64,000 bases of DNA from Palsa-504 sp963835775 (lineage in GTDB: Bacteria; Actinomycetota; Actinomycetes; Streptosporangiales; Streptosporangiaceae). The position numbers were made by a program, and so were the translations under genes. The notes beneath the pieces were generated by a model that was not told where the DNA came from, ran no database searches, and worked only from the letters and a program-made list of their open reading frames with translations. The stretch spans positions 186,001 to 250,000 of the forward strand of contig CAWIHB010000010.1 of assembly GCA_963835775.1 (NCBI GenBank), in the 5' to 3' direction. Positions 1 to 8,749 of the stretch are shown here, piece by piece (position 1 is the stretch's first letter; every line of letters begins with the position of its first letter).

Positions 1-1
1 G

Positions 2-1015
2 CTCGGTATCGTGCCCGGCCTGCCGCGCTCGCTGGAGATCATCGGGCCGGTCAGCACGTTCTGCCTGCCGGTGCTGGCCGTCGCCGCGCTGTGGTGGAAG
101 GGCTGGCCGTTCGCCGGGCTCTCCCGCCTGGCCGGCGGCCTGGCCACCCTGGGGCTGATCGTGGTGTCCGGCGTCGTCCTGACCGCCGCCGGACTGGCGG
201 TGACCGGCAACTTCCAGCTCGGCCACCTGTTCGGCACGGCGGCCGAGGCGGCGCAGGGCCACATGGTGACGTTCCCGTTCACCGTCCCGCTGGCAGCGTT
301 CATCTTTGTCGCCATGCTGCAGCTGACCTTCGTGTGCCGGCAATGGCCCTTCGGGCGCCTGTCGCCGGTGGCCGGCGGGTTCGCGGCGCTGGCCACCAGC
401 TGGGCGGTCGGCGTGGCCGGTTACTTCCTGCTGGCCAACTGGGACTTCGTCCCGGCGGTGGCGCGGCACGCCATCGGTCTGCGCAACCCGGGCGGACCGG
501 TCAACGCGCTGAACCTGGTGGGCGTCCTGTTGTGCATCGTCATCTTCCAGATGACGGTGTTCTTCCTGCTCGAGGGTTACCCGGTCAGCCTCATCAAATC
601 CCAGCCGCTCTACCTGGCGGTGGCCAACGCCGCTACGATCGGCGGTGGGATCCTGCTGTGGTGGGCCCTGAACTCCGGTCTGGGGCTGTCCTCGCCGCAG
701 GTGAGCGAGGTGGCCGGGGTCATCGTGGCCGGCACGCTGATCGCCGGACTGCTGTTCGAGGGGTGGCCTGCCCGCCTGGCCGGTCAGCCCGCCTGGTCGC
801 GCCTCGCGCTGCTCGGCACGGCCGCCGTCGTGGCGGTCGCCTTGGGCTTCGCCCTGCGGGCGATCAGCCTCGGTGCGACCTGGACTGCAGACCCGCCGCA
901 ACTGTGGGTCGCGGTGATGAGCCTGAACTTCATCGGCGCCTTTGCCATCGTCCAGGCCGTCGTGTTCCGCCGCTGGCCGCTGCCATCGGCGGAGCCGGAT
1001 CAGCTCGGCAGCTGA
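2..1015 (+). CDS. multi-pass membrane protein, N-terminus outside window
   Basis: The reading frame is open to the left edge of the window, so the true start may lie outside; the first start codon inside is GTG at 11. The visible 334 residues are mostly hydrophobic and form about nine to ten membrane segments. A short unit recurs: a tryptophan-proline-phenylalanine turn (WPF near residues 32 and 113, WPA near 249, WPL near 324), the first two followed by a small-residue-rich helix. This suggests internal duplication of a two-helix module. I do not recognise the family and assign no function. It ends just before a strong hairpin terminator and is separate from the next gene. Confidence 0.7.
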   Translation, partial: LGIVPGLPRSLEIIGPVSTFCLPVLAVAALWWKGWPFAGLSRLAGGLATLGLIVVSGVVLTAAGLAVTGNFQLGHLFGTAAEAAQGHMVTFPFTVPLAAFIFVAMLQLTFVCRQWPFGRLSPVAGGFAALATSWAVGVAGYFLLANWDFVPAVARHAIGLRNPGGPVNALNLVGVLLCIVIFQMTVFFLLEGYPVSLIKSQPLYLAVANAATIGGGILLWWALNSGLGLSSPQVSEVAGVIVAGTLIAGLLFEGWPARLAGQPAWSRLALLGTAAVVAVALGFALRAISLGATWTADPPQLWVAVMSLNFIGAFAIVQAVVFRRWPLPSAEPDQLGS

Positions 1016-1026
1016 CCCGGCGCTAA

Positions 1027-1057
1027 CTGCCGCCTTCCCGGCCCGGGAAGGCGGCAG
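1027..1057. terminator. hairpin terminator after the membrane protein gene
   Basis: A perfect 14-bp inverted repeat (1027-1040 and 1044-1057) with a 3-base loop lies 12 bases after the stop codon. There is no U-tract, which is usual for high-GC actinomycete terminators. Confidence 0.8.
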
Positions 1058-1088
1058 CCGCGGATTCAGGGCTTCAGGTCTAAAAGTC

Positions 1089-1102
1089 GGGACCAACGTC
1101 CC
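1089..1102. promoter_or_regulatory. DevR-type box upstream of SRPBCC gene
   Basis: GGGACCAACGTCCC is a close match to the DosR core palindrome and lies 37 bases before the GTG start at 1139. Confidence 0.7.
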
Positions 1103-1138
1103 TGCCCGCCCCGGCCTGCGAACCGGTGAAATGCAAAG

Positions 1139-1639
1139 GTGTTCGTCGGCGATGAGATGCCCCTCGAGGTCAGTTTCGCTGTAGCCCGGGAAAGGCTGGC
1201 GCAGCTGACCTACAACGGTGCGCTGGTCAGCACCTCGGAAGATGCCTACAGCCACGAGCCCACCCCCATGATCCGGGTGGGCGCCGGCGGCCTGTCCAAG
1301 CTGGTCCGGGTGCAGGTCCGGGAGCTGGCCTGGACCGACACGTCGGCCGGGCTGGCGATCCGGTGGGAGGGCACCGGGCCGGGCGGCGGGCTGTTCCCGG
1401 TACTCGACGCCGATATCAGGCTCATTCCCGCCGGGGAGCACACGAGCGTGCTGATGATGGCCGGCTCGTACCGGCCGCCCTTCGGCCCGCTGGGTGAGAC
1501 ACTTGACCGAGCCATCCTGCACCGGGTGGCCATAACTACGATCCACAGGTTCGTGGCCCAGCTAGCCGCCCTGATCGGCGGGGGTCCGGCCGCGGCCAAG
1601 ACGGCCGCTCCGAACGGGGCCGGGTCTTCGCCGCCCTGA
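1139..1639 (+). CDS. SRPBCC-like (START/polyketide cyclase fold) protein
   Basis: This 166-residue soluble protein has the pattern of the SRPBCC ligand-binding fold: an N-terminal beta strand (PLEVSF), helices, a run of beta strands around residues 50-110, and a long C-terminal helix (residues 125-160). The assignment is by overall pattern, not a catalytic motif. The GTG start is supported by the paralogue at 15687-15959, whose product also begins MFV followed by the same LxVSF strand. GGTGA about nine bases upstream can serve as ribosome binding site. A DevR-type box sits directly upstream, so it is probably a dormancy-regulon member. Ligand unknown. Confidence 0.75.
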   Translation: MFVGDEMPLEVSFAVARERLAQLTYNGALVSTSEDAYSHEPTPMIRVGAGGLSKLVRVQVRELAWTDTSAGLAIRWEGTGPGGGLFPVLDADIRLIPAGEHTSVLMMAGSYRPPFGPLGETLDRAILHRVAITTIHRFVAQLAALIGGGPAAAKTAAPNGAGSSPP

Positions 1640-1642
1640 CCG

Positions 1643-2686
1643 CTACCTGGTTGCGCCGGGCGGACCTGGTTCCGGCCGCGGCCCGCCAGCCGAGGTGAAA
1701 GCGTAGTCGCGGATGTCCTGAATAACTTCATCCAGCCGGGTCAGCGCGTCACCGAGGCGCTGCCGGACCGTCTCACCGGGCAGGTCCGCGGCGGCCTGCA
1801 AGCTCAGGCCGAGCTGGAACAACCGCTGGACAACGCGGTCGAGCAGCTCCCTGGCCCGCTGCGGCTGATCGGCGGCGGCGTTTCTGGCCAGGCCTGCGAG
1901 GTCATCACGGCGGCGGGGCGCAGTGGCGTCGCGGATAACAGCGAGAACATAGTTCTCCGTGGCGGTCGGCACCGGGCTCAGGCTGATCTCCACCGGGAAC
2001 GTGGCCCCGTCTTTCCTGAGGGCGGCCAGGCGGGGCCGTTCGGCCATGGGCCTGGCCTGCGGCGCGCGATGGTAGCCAGCCCGCTGACCATGGTGGGCGT
2101 CGCGGACGTCGGGCGGGACCAGATCGTCCACCGGCAGGCCGGTCAGCTCCTCGCGCCGGTAGCCGAACATCTCGGCACAGCGCCGGTTGGCCACCGCTAT
2201 CTTCCCGTCCTCATCGACCAGGGCCAGGCCATCGCCGAGGGCGTCGAGCAGCTGCCAGAGCACAGCCGGAGTGACGGCCCGCACGCCCGGCACACCGGTC
2301 AGGCCCGCAGGGGCCGGGCGCGCGGGCTCCGGGCCGGCTCCTGGTGGGCCTGCGGCCAGCGCGGCGTCAAGCAGCGGATAGATGGAAACCAGGCGGTCCA
2401 GCCCTTCGATGGCCAGGACGCGCCTGATGACCGGGGCGGTGACCACCAGCCGCAGCTGCGTGCCGCTGGCCTCGGCCCGCTGGTAGGCCCTGGCCAGCGC
2501 ATCCACCGCCGCGTGGTCGCAGGAAACGGTGCCGGTCATGTCGGCGACCAGGACGGCAGCGCCCCGGTTGATCACGGAAAGCAGCCGGTCGCGGAGCTGG
2601 CCGACATTCGAGACATCGACATGCCCGGGGAAGCCGACGACGGCCCGCCGGCCCGTCCAGGTCACCGGGAACGGGTCATCCGGCAT
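1643..2686 (-). CDS. STAS-PAS protein with degenerate histidine kinase DHp helix
   Basis: Residues 1-110 form a STAS domain (anti-sigma antagonist type). Residues about 145-255 form a PAS domain with the usual FGYRREELTG and a C-terminal IRDAT end. The last 75 residues resemble the dimerisation helix of DevS/DosT-type kinases (RELLDRVVQRLFQLGLSLQ), but the phosphoacceptor His of the RDLHD motif is Leu and there is no ATPase domain. It therefore cannot autophosphorylate. A plausible role is to bind or modulate the DevS-like kinase or its regulator, or to act in an anti-sigma pathway; this is inference. ATG start; 118 bases upstream on the same strand lies an Rv1733c-like gene, so the two may be cotranscribed. 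Confidence 0.85.
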   Translation of the reverse strand: MPDDPFPVTWTGRRAVVGFPGHVDVSNVGQLRDRLLSVINRGAAVLVADMTGTVSCDHAAVDALARAYQRAEASGTQLRLVVTAPVIRRVLAIEGLDRLVSIYPLLDAALAAGPPGAGPEPARPAPAGLTGVPGVRAVTPAVLWQLLDALGDGLALVDEDGKIAVANRRCAEMFGYRREELTGLPVDDLVPPDVRDAHHGQRAGYHRAPQARPMAERPRLAALRKDGATFPVEISLSPVPTATENYVLAVIRDATAPRRRDDLAGLARNAAADQPQRARELLDRVVQRLFQLGLSLQAAADLPGETVRQRLGDALTRLDEVIQDIRDYAFTSAGGPRPEPGPPGATR

Positions 2687-2804
2687 GGCGTCCGCCGCGG
2701 CTGGTCGAAGAACTCGAGGGGCTGCGCATCGCTGGCCCGAAGCTTATCCGGCCAGGAGCACGCCGAGGAACAGCGCGGCCAGCACGTGCAGGAACAATGA
2801 GGCC

Positions 2805-3428
2805 TCAGCCCCGTTGGCCGCTCCAGAGCGGTCCAGCAGCCCTCCACTCGGCATCCCAAGCCTTCAGCCGGAGGCGGTCGAGAGCGCGGCGGGCCAGCGC
2901 GTCCGACGCCGCCAGCACCAGCAGCGAGACGAGGCAGGTCAGCACGACGGCGACGCAGACGTCACCGACGATGCTGCGGTGATCCGGCGGCGGAGCGGCG
3001 ACTTCCCCTGAGGCGTCGATCCACGTCGGCACGATGCTTCCCTGGCGCGTCCCCACCGTGGCCGGGACTTCACCGGACCGGGCCGGCAAGCCTGGCGGCT
3101 GCCAGCGGGCCAGGACCCATATCGTCTGGATCGAGGTGTACGGATCAGGGATCCCGTTCGCAGGGGCCTGCTGGAGCAAGATGGCGCCGACCAAGTGCTC
3201 GGCCGCTTGCTGGGCATGAGCCTGGCGCAGCGCGGCATGGTCGGCCTGCCGGCCGACGGCGATCGCGGCGACCGGCACCCCGATGAGGAGCAAGATAACC
3301 ATGGCCAGGTGCGCGGCCGCCTCGATCCGATCCGTCCCCCGGCGCAGCGGGTTACGGTCCAAGCCAATCCGGCGCGCCCAGGAAGCCGTGAACATCCGTC
3401 GTCCACGAGCTTTCCCGCCGTCCATCAC
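2805..3428 (-). CDS. Rv1733c-like two-TM membrane protein
   Basis: The N-terminal motif RNPLRRGTDRIEA followed by a transmembrane helix (about residues 35-60), an extracytoplasmic domain of about 90 residues, a second helix (about 150-172) and a basic tail ending in WDAEW matches the layout of M. tuberculosis Rv1733c, a DosR-regulon membrane protein of unknown function. The start can be GTG at 3428 or ATG at 3425; GGAGGTGAGG just upstream serves either. A second copy of the family is at 8120-8734. A variant DevR box lies about 100 bases upstream. Confidence 0.85.
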   Translation of the reverse strand: MMDGGKARGRRMFTASWARRIGLDRNPLRRGTDRIEAAAHLAMVILLLIGVPVAAIAVGRQADHAALRQAHAQQAAEHLVGAILLQQAPANGIPDPYTSIQTIWVLARWQPPGLPARSGEVPATVGTRQGSIVPTWIDASGEVAAPPPDHRSIVGDVCVAVVLTCLVSLLVLAASDALARRALDRLRLKAWDAEWRAAGPLWSGQRG

Positions 3429-3527
3429 AGCCTCACCTCCACGGGTACCTCCACTGGCCGCCCTCTGGGGCCGGACATGGAACCAGCCCGTCGGGTCAGC
3501 CTGCCGGAAAATAGCGTGCGCCAGATA

Positions 3528-3541
3528 GGGCCTTATGGCCC
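3528..3541. promoter_or_regulatory. variant DevR-type box upstream of Rv1733c-like gene
   Basis: GGGCCTTATGGCCC is the GGCCC-type variant of the palindrome also seen in mycobacterial DosR sites. It lies about 100 bases upstream of the start at 3428. Confidence 0.5.
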
Positions 3542-3568
3542 TGTCCTTGGTGGCCGAGATGCCCGACC

Positions 3569-6232
3569 TCAGCGCAGCTTGCGCAGGAACGGGTCCTGCG
3601 GCTCATGGGGCGCCAGCTTGATCCGCGCGTCCACGGCGAACACGCCGTCCGGCCGGGCGATCACCGGGTTGAGGTCAAGTTCGGTGACGTCGGGCAGGTC
3701 ATCGGCCAGCCGCGAAACCCGGAGCAGCAGATCGCGGAGCGCATGCAGGTCGGCCGCGGGACGGCCGCGGTAGCCGAGCAGGAGCGGCGCGGAGCGAAGG
3801 GACCGGATCAGCCGGTCCGCATCGACGTCGGTCAGCGGGGCAAGCCGGGCGGCGTGATCGGCGAGTACGCCTGTGGCCACGCCGCCGAGGCCGAACACCA
3901 CCAGCGGGCCGAACATGCGATCATCGGCGACCCCGGCGATTACTTCGGTACCTCCGGTGATCATCGGCTGCAGGAGGATCCCGCGCAGCCGGGCTCCGAA
4001 GCGGTCCGTCAGCTCGCGGTAGGCACGGCGTACCTCGGACTCGCTGCGCAGGTCGACCTCGACTGCTCCGGCGTCGGTCTTCTGCACCAGCCCGGGCACG
4101 TCAGCCTTGAGCACGACCGGGTAACCGAGCTCTTGCGCGGCGCCGGCGGCCGCATCCTCGGTCGGCGCCGGGATGAGCTCGACCAGCGGTATCCCGTAGC
4201 AGCGCAGCAGTTCGGCCGTCTCGTCCGGCAGCAGCCAGCCGTCTGCGCCTTCCCGGGCCAGGACCTTGCGGACCAGGGCCCGGGCGTCTGCGGCCCTGAC
4301 GTCGGGGAAGCTGGGTACCTGGCCGCGGGGCGCGGTCTGCCAGTCCCCGTACGCAGCGGCGCGGGCGAGCGCGGCGACCGCCGTCTCCGGGTAACTGTAG
4401 GCGGGTATCGTCTCCGGTTCTGTCCCGGGGCGGATCTTGGGGATCAGCCGGACGGATTCTTGCTGGCCCAGCACGACGGCGGCCATCGGGATCGGCACGT
4501 CGGCGGCACCGATCGCGGTCACCAGGTCGCCGGTGGCGGCGGTGGGCAGGACGAGCGCGATCATAGCCTGTACGTCTGCCTCGGCCGCGAGCAGTTCCAG
4601 GCACTGCCGGAATGCCTCACCGGAGACCGCGGCCGTCGTGTCCACTGGACCGTTGAGGGTGCTGCCGTCAGGCACCAGCCCGCGGAGCCGCCGCCTGGCC
4701 GGCCCGTGCGGGCGGTAAACGGCCAGGCCGAGATCGGCGCACGCGCCGGCCGCCAGCGCGGCCGCGCCGCCGACGTTGGACACGACCGCCACTGTGCGGC
4801 CGGCCGGGACGGGCTGGGTGGCGAGCAGAGCGGCGGCCTCGATCAGCTCACCAAGACCCGGAGCAGCGATGATGCCGGCCTGTGCGAACAGCGCCTCCCG
4901 GCTGGCCAGCGGGGTCGCGATGGCCGCGGTGTCCGACCCGGCCGGCTGCTGGCGGGCAGCGGAACGGCCGCGTTGCACGGTCAGCACCGGCATGCTTCTG
5001 GCCACCCGGCGGGCGGTCCTGGCGAACTTGCGCGGGTTGCCGAACGACTCGATATGCAGGACGGCGAGCCTGGTCACGGTGTCGCGTTCCCACCACGTCA
5101 GCATGTCGTTGCCGGACACATCGAGTTTGTCGCCCACCGAGGCGAATGAGGAGATGCCGATGCCGAGCCGGGACAGCTGGTCCGCCAAGGCGAAGCCCAG
5201 CCCGCCGGACTGAGACACCAGGCCGGCGGCACCTGGGCGCAGGCGGTTAGCCGCGAAGGTGGCGTCCAGGCTCGCTCCGGGCACGGCCACGCCGTAGCTG
5301 TCCGGGCCGACCAGGCGCATACCGTGCCTGCGGCACGCGGCGAGCAGGCCGGCCCGGGCCGCCTCCGGCAGGCCGGAGGTGATCACCACCAGGGAACGCA
5401 CGCCACGCTGGCCGCACTGCTCCGCAGTGTCCAGGACGGCGGCCGCGGGCACCGCGATCACCGCCAGGTCCACGGCCTCGGGCAGGTCGAGCGCTGAAGG
5501 CAGGCAGGGCTCGCCGCTGATCTGGTCGGCGCCCGGGTGAACCACGTAGAGCCGGCCGGCGTAACCGCCGGCCACGATGTTGTCCAGGATGGCCCGGCCG
5601 GCCGTTCCCCGCTTCCGGCTCGCGCCGATCACCGCGACCGATTCGGGCGCGAGCACGCGTCGCAGGCTGGCGATATCCGCACGGCCCTCCCGGCCGGCCA
5701 CGCTGTCCAGGTAGCTGTCGAGCGCTTCTCCCGCGGCCTCGCTGGGCAGCGGGAAGCTCAGCTCGAAAATCCCGTCCGCGGCGTAACTGATCAAGGGCAG
5801 GCCGACGTCGGCGAAGACACTCAGCATCGGCTTGTTCTCGCTCAGCGTCTGCGCTGTGAACGTCGTTATATGACGGCTTCTGGCGTGCGAGATCAGGTGC
5901 TCGAGCAGGAGGGTGGCGATACCCCTGTGGTGCATGTACTCGGCGACCGCGAACGCCACCTCGGCCTGCTCGGCAAGGCCGCGCGGTACGTCGTAGCTGC
6001 CGCAGCCGACCACCTCGCCGTCCGACAGCGCGAGCAGCGCCAGTTGTCCGGGCACGGGATCGTGGCAGATCCGCCGGGCCTCCTTCTCGGCCGACAGCCG
6101 GCTGAGGTTGAAGAACCGCATGTAGCTGCTGTCCGGCGACATCGCTTCGAACATGGCCTTGACTGCGTCGAAGTCGCCTGACGTGGCGGGGCGGATCTCG
6201 ACGGTGGTCCCATCGGTCAGGAGCGCGTACAT
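3569..6232 (-). CDS. Pat-type GNAT / acyl-CoA synthetase (NDP-forming) protein acetyltransferase
   Basis: The 887-residue product has an N-terminal GNAT domain (residues about 10-160, with the acetyl-CoA loop HHRGIA at 101-106), a CoA-binding Rossmann domain (190-315), a succinyl-CoA ligase-like domain (330-470) and a C-terminal ATP-grasp domain (660-880). In active NDP-forming acyl-CoA synthetases the second ligase region carries SHTG; here it reads SDTA with Asp434 in place of the catalytic His. Enteric Pat likewise lacks this His and works only as a lysine acetyltransferase. GNAT-first domain order is known in actinomycete PatA. Likely target: AMP-forming acyl-CoA ligases such as the product of 36565-38319. 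It follows the CBS-BON gene by 27 bases and probably shares its promoter. AcuC at 27755 could reverse the modification. Confidence 0.85.
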   Translation of the reverse strand: MYALLTDGTTVEIRPATSGDFDAVKAMFEAMSPDSSYMRFFNLSRLSAEKEARRICHDPVPGQLALLALSDGEVVGCGSYDVPRGLAEQAEVAFAVAEYMHHRGIATLLLEHLISHARSRHITTFTAQTLSENKPMLSVFADVGLPLISYAADGIFELSFPLPSEAAGEALDSYLDSVAGREGRADIASLRRVLAPESVAVIGASRKRGTAGRAILDNIVAGGYAGRLYVVHPGADQISGEPCLPSALDLPEAVDLAVIAVPAAAVLDTAEQCGQRGVRSLVVITSGLPEAARAGLLAACRRHGMRLVGPDSYGVAVPGASLDATFAANRLRPGAAGLVSQSGGLGFALADQLSRLGIGISSFASVGDKLDVSGNDMLTWWERDTVTRLAVLHIESFGNPRKFARTARRVARSMPVLTVQRGRSAARQQPAGSDTAAIATPLASREALFAQAGIIAAPGLGELIEAAALLATQPVPAGRTVAVVSNVGGAAALAAGACADLGLAVYRPHGPARRRLRGLVPDGSTLNGPVDTTAAVSGEAFRQCLELLAAEADVQAMIALVLPTAATGDLVTAIGAADVPIPMAAVVLGQQESVRLIPKIRPGTEPETIPAYSYPETAVAALARAAAYGDWQTAPRGQVPSFPDVRAADARALVRKVLAREGADGWLLPDETAELLRCYGIPLVELIPAPTEDAAAGAAQELGYPVVLKADVPGLVQKTDAGAVEVDLRSESEVRRAYRELTDRFGARLRGILLQPMITGGTEVIAGVADDRMFGPLVVFGLGGVATGVLADHAARLAPLTDVDADRLIRSLRSAPLLLGYRGRPAADLHALRDLLLRVSRLADDLPDVTELDLNPVIARPDGVFAVDARIKLAPHEPQDPFLRKLR

Positions 6233-6259
6233 CTGACCGGTCCGCCTCTGGTCCTGGTG

Positions 6260-6946
6260 TCAGTCGGTCGGGAAGTCGGCTAGGACATCAAAGGGGCCGC
6301 CATGACGCTCGCGGGGCGGGTAGGTGAGGCGGTCACGGACGGCCACCACACCCGGGATGTGCCGGATCTGGCCCACGATCTCGCGGCCGAGCTCTGCGGT
6401 CTCAGGAACGCCCTCCAGGGTGACAATTCCTTCCTTCACCGCCACCATGAATTTCTCCGGGTCGACGAGGAATTGATCGAGAATCAGGTCGCCGGCGATT
6501 TCCTGGCGGATCTCCTCGTCAGAGCGGTCGAAGACAGCCAGCACGTCCGCCCGGCTGACGATCCCGACCAGGTGGCCTTCCGCGTCGGTGACGGGGAGCC
6601 GCTTGACCTTGCGTGAGTACATGAGCTGCGCGGCATGGGCGATCGTATCCTCGGGCGCGACCGTCACCGCCGGGTGCGTCATCAGGTTGCCCGCGGTAAT
6701 CCCGCGTGCCTTCTGCTGGTCGCGGTGGTGCCGAATGCCGTCCAGGATCCCGGGCTCGCCGTTGAGGGCCTCCTTGGTCAGCAGGTCAGCCTCGGAGACG
6801 ACCCCGATCACCTTGTCCTCGTCGTCGAGGACGGGAAAGGCGCTGACCCGGTTCTCACGGAGCGCGGCGGCCATTTTCTTGAACGACGCATCCTGCCTGA
6901 CCCAGACTACCCGGGTGGTCATGACATCCTTAACTGCGGCTTTCAT
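6260..6946 (-). CDS. CBS-CBS-BON protein
   Basis: Two CBS domains (about residues 5-65 and 88-150) bind adenine nucleotides in this family; a BON domain follows (about 160-215). The DosR-regulon protein HRP1 (Rv2626c) has only the CBS pair, so the BON addition is a difference. ATG at 6946 is chosen because AGGTGA lies six bases before it; GTG at 6955 is the longer alternative. First gene of a probable operon with the Pat-type gene. Two DevR-type boxes, 22 bp apart, lie 67-102 bases upstream. Confidence 0.88.
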   Translation of the reverse strand: MKAAVKDVMTTRVVWVRQDASFKKMAAALRENRVSAFPVLDDEDKVIGVVSEADLLTKEALNGEPGILDGIRHHRDQQKARGITAGNLMTHPAVTVAPEDTIAHAAQLMYSRKVKRLPVTDAEGHLVGIVSRADVLAVFDRSDEEIRQEIAGDLILDQFLVDPEKFMVAVKEGIVTLEGVPETAELGREIVGQIRHIPGVVAVRDRLTYPPRERHGGPFDVLADFPTD

Positions 6947-7012
6947 CGGTATCACCTGCTCTTATATTTCGGGTTCCACCTCCAGCCTGACGGCCGGCGC
7001 CCGCGGACGGCA

Positions 7013-7048
7013 GGGCCGAAAGTCCGTTTCCGGCCGGGTTTAGGTCCC
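7013..7048. promoter_or_regulatory. tandem DevR-type boxes, 22 bp apart
   Basis: GGGCCGAAAGTCCG at 7013-7026 and CGGGTTTAGGTCCC at 7035-7048 are spaced 22 bp start to start, two helical turns. They precede the CBS-BON/Pat operon on the minus strand. Confidence 0.65.
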
Positions 7049-7114
7049 TGAGAACGTGTCAGTGATCGCGGCCAGCACCGAGTCTAGGCTGACCTCTCGT
7101 CGGTATCTTGCCGG

Positions 7115-7996
7115 TCAGGAGGTCTTGGCCCCGGCCCGGCTGAGCCTGTTCGCCACGTCGACCACTCCGTCGATATCCCACATCAGCCGGAGCGCCAGCA
7201 GAGGCAGGTCACGATCCTGGCCCGCCGCGGGCTCGATCCCGGTCACGGTCACCACACCGTTTCGCACCGTCACGACGATGCGCTCAGGATCGGTGAGCCC
7301 GAGCTCGGCCAGGACCTGGTGGGCGTCGTGGGCGATGTCAGCGTCCTCACGCAGGAAGACGCTCAGCAGGTCGCGGCGGGTGATGATGCCGACCAGCTTG
7401 CCGTCCGTGTCCACGACCGGCAGCCTCCTGAAGTGATGCGTGTTCATCAGCCGGGCCGCGGCGGGAAGGGTCGCGTCGGGCCTGATGGTGATGGCCGGCG
7501 AGGTCATCAGGACGCGCGCGTTCAGCGGCTCAGGCGGCTGGTTGCGCAGCGGCCAGTGCCGTCCTTCCGACTTGGCCATCCGGGCTCGCCTGGTCGTTTC
7601 GTCCTCGGCGGCGAGCAGGTCGGCCTCGGACACCACGCCGACGACTTCACGGCCCATCTTCAGGACCGGCATGCCGCTGATCTTGTGCTCGATCAGCAGG
7701 CGGTCGATTTCCTGGTATGGGGTGATCCGGTCGACGGTCACCACCGAGGTCGTCATCACGTCGCTGACGCGGCGGGCCCACCGGCGGTGCCGGGTCCCGC
7801 GGCCGTTTTGGCCGGCGTGGTGCTGGGCGGCATGGGGCTGCGCCTGGCGCGGCGCCTGTTCGTCCAGTTGCTCCTCCACAGTGTCCAAGGCGCGGTTCAC
7901 GTCGGAGCGGGCAGCCCTGCCGTGCAGGGAGTCGTAGTACGCGGCGCCGAGGTGGCGGAGCATGGCATCGAGCAATTCATCGCTGCGGGCCATCAT
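7115..7996 (-). CDS. CBS-CBS-BON protein with N-terminal extension
   Basis: An N-terminal extension of about 75 residues rich in Ala, Gln and His precedes two CBS domains (about 80-140 and 160-220) and a BON domain (about 228-290). ATG at 7996 is favoured because AGGGAA is about eight bases upstream; GTG at 8002 is also possible. It is one of four CBS-BON genes in the window and stands alone, with DevR-type boxes on both sides. Likely nucleotide-sensing stress protein; partner unknown. Confidence 0.85.
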   Translation of the reverse strand: MMARSDELLDAMLRHLGAAYYDSLHGRAARSDVNRALDTVEEQLDEQAPRQAQPHAAQHHAGQNGRGTRHRRWARRVSDVMTTSVVTVDRITPYQEIDRLLIEHKISGMPVLKMGREVVGVVSEADLLAAEDETTRRARMAKSEGRHWPLRNQPPEPLNARVLMTSPAITIRPDATLPAAARLMNTHHFRRLPVVDTDGKLVGIITRRDLLSVFLREDADIAHDAHQVLAELGLTDPERIVVTVRNGVVTVTGIEPAAGQDRDLPLLALRLMWDIDGVVDVANRLSRAGAKTS

Positions 7997-8078
7997 GCTC
8001 ACTTCCCTTATCAGAGTTCATCTTCAGTGTTCCGCCGTGCCTGGCGCTAGCGTCATGGCCAGACGTCACCAGCAAGCC

Positions 8079-8092
8079 GGGACCTCAGTCAC
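8079..8092. promoter_or_regulatory. DevR-type box upstream of CBS-BON gene
   Basis: GGGACCTCAGTCAC matches the left half-site fully and the right half-site except one base. It lies about 83 bases upstream of the start at 7996. Confidence 0.5.
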
Positions 8093-8119
8093 CTGGCCGC
8101 GGTCCTAGCCCCGCGGGTC

Positions 8120-8734
8120 CTAGTCTCGTCGGGTCCACTGGGGCCCGTTCGCCAGCCACTCGGCGTCCCACGCGGCCATTCGGCGCCTGTCCAGTGCCCA
8201 CCGGGTCAGCCAGGCGAAGATGAGGAACACGACGGCGAGGCCCGCCACGGCGCCGCCTTCAGCCATGACAGCCCGGCCCTGGATCTGCGCGGGCTGCAGC
8301 GGCGGACCGGTCAGCTGGCCGGCCCGGTTGACCCAGACCGTGACCGTGCTGCCCGTGGATGCGCCGCCGGGGACCGCCACCAGGCCGGTGCGCACCTTCC
8401 CATCCGGCGCTGTCCACCGGGCTTCAGTCTCTGGGTAGGGTCCGGCCCCGTTCGCCCCCCAGGCCGGCATGGCCTCCAGCAAGGTCGCCGTGACATGGTA
8501 AGTCACGCGCTGCTGGACCTGCGCCTCGTGCGCGGATGCCGCATGGGTCCAGCTGCCCGCGGTGTGCGCGGCGAGCGGGGCGCAGGCCGCGAACGCAGCG
8601 ATCAGCACACCGAGGAACAACGTCTCAGCCCGGTCGGACCTGCGCCGCAGCGGATTACCGTCCAGCTGCAAGCCGCGCAGCAGGCGGCCCAGCCGGGTGC
8701 TCCCAGGGCTGTGGCGTACTGTCACCGTTCTCAC
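8120..8734 (-). CDS. Rv1733c-like two-TM membrane protein
   Basis: It has the same architecture as the product of 2805-3428: a GNPLRRRSDRAET motif, a membrane helix (about residues 38-60), an extracytoplasmic domain with the VxVWVNRAGQL strand seen in Rv1733c, a second helix (about 160-180) and a WDAEW tail. AAGGTGAG before the in-frame GTG at 8725 suggests that start as an alternative. It lies 15 bases behind the XRE-flavin gene and is probably cotranscribed with it. Function unknown; a DosR-regulon antigen in mycobacteria. Confidence 0.83.
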   Translation of the reverse strand: MRTVTVRHSPGSTRLGRLLRGLQLDGNPLRRRSDRAETLFLGVLIAAFAACAPLAAHTAGSWTHAASAHEAQVQQRVTYHVTATLLEAMPAWGANGAGPYPETEARWTAPDGKVRTGLVAVPGGASTGSTVTVWVNRAGQLTGPPLQPAQIQGRAVMAEGGAVAGLAVVFLIFAWLTRWALDRRRMAAWDAEWLANGPQWTRRD

Positions 8735-8749
8735 CTTTTCCGGGCCAGG

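Noticed and set aside
3605..5149. Long plus-strand open frame of 514 codons opposite the Pat-type gene
   Set aside because: It is antisense to a well-supported gene; composition is typical of shadow frames in GC-rich DNA and no family motif is visible.
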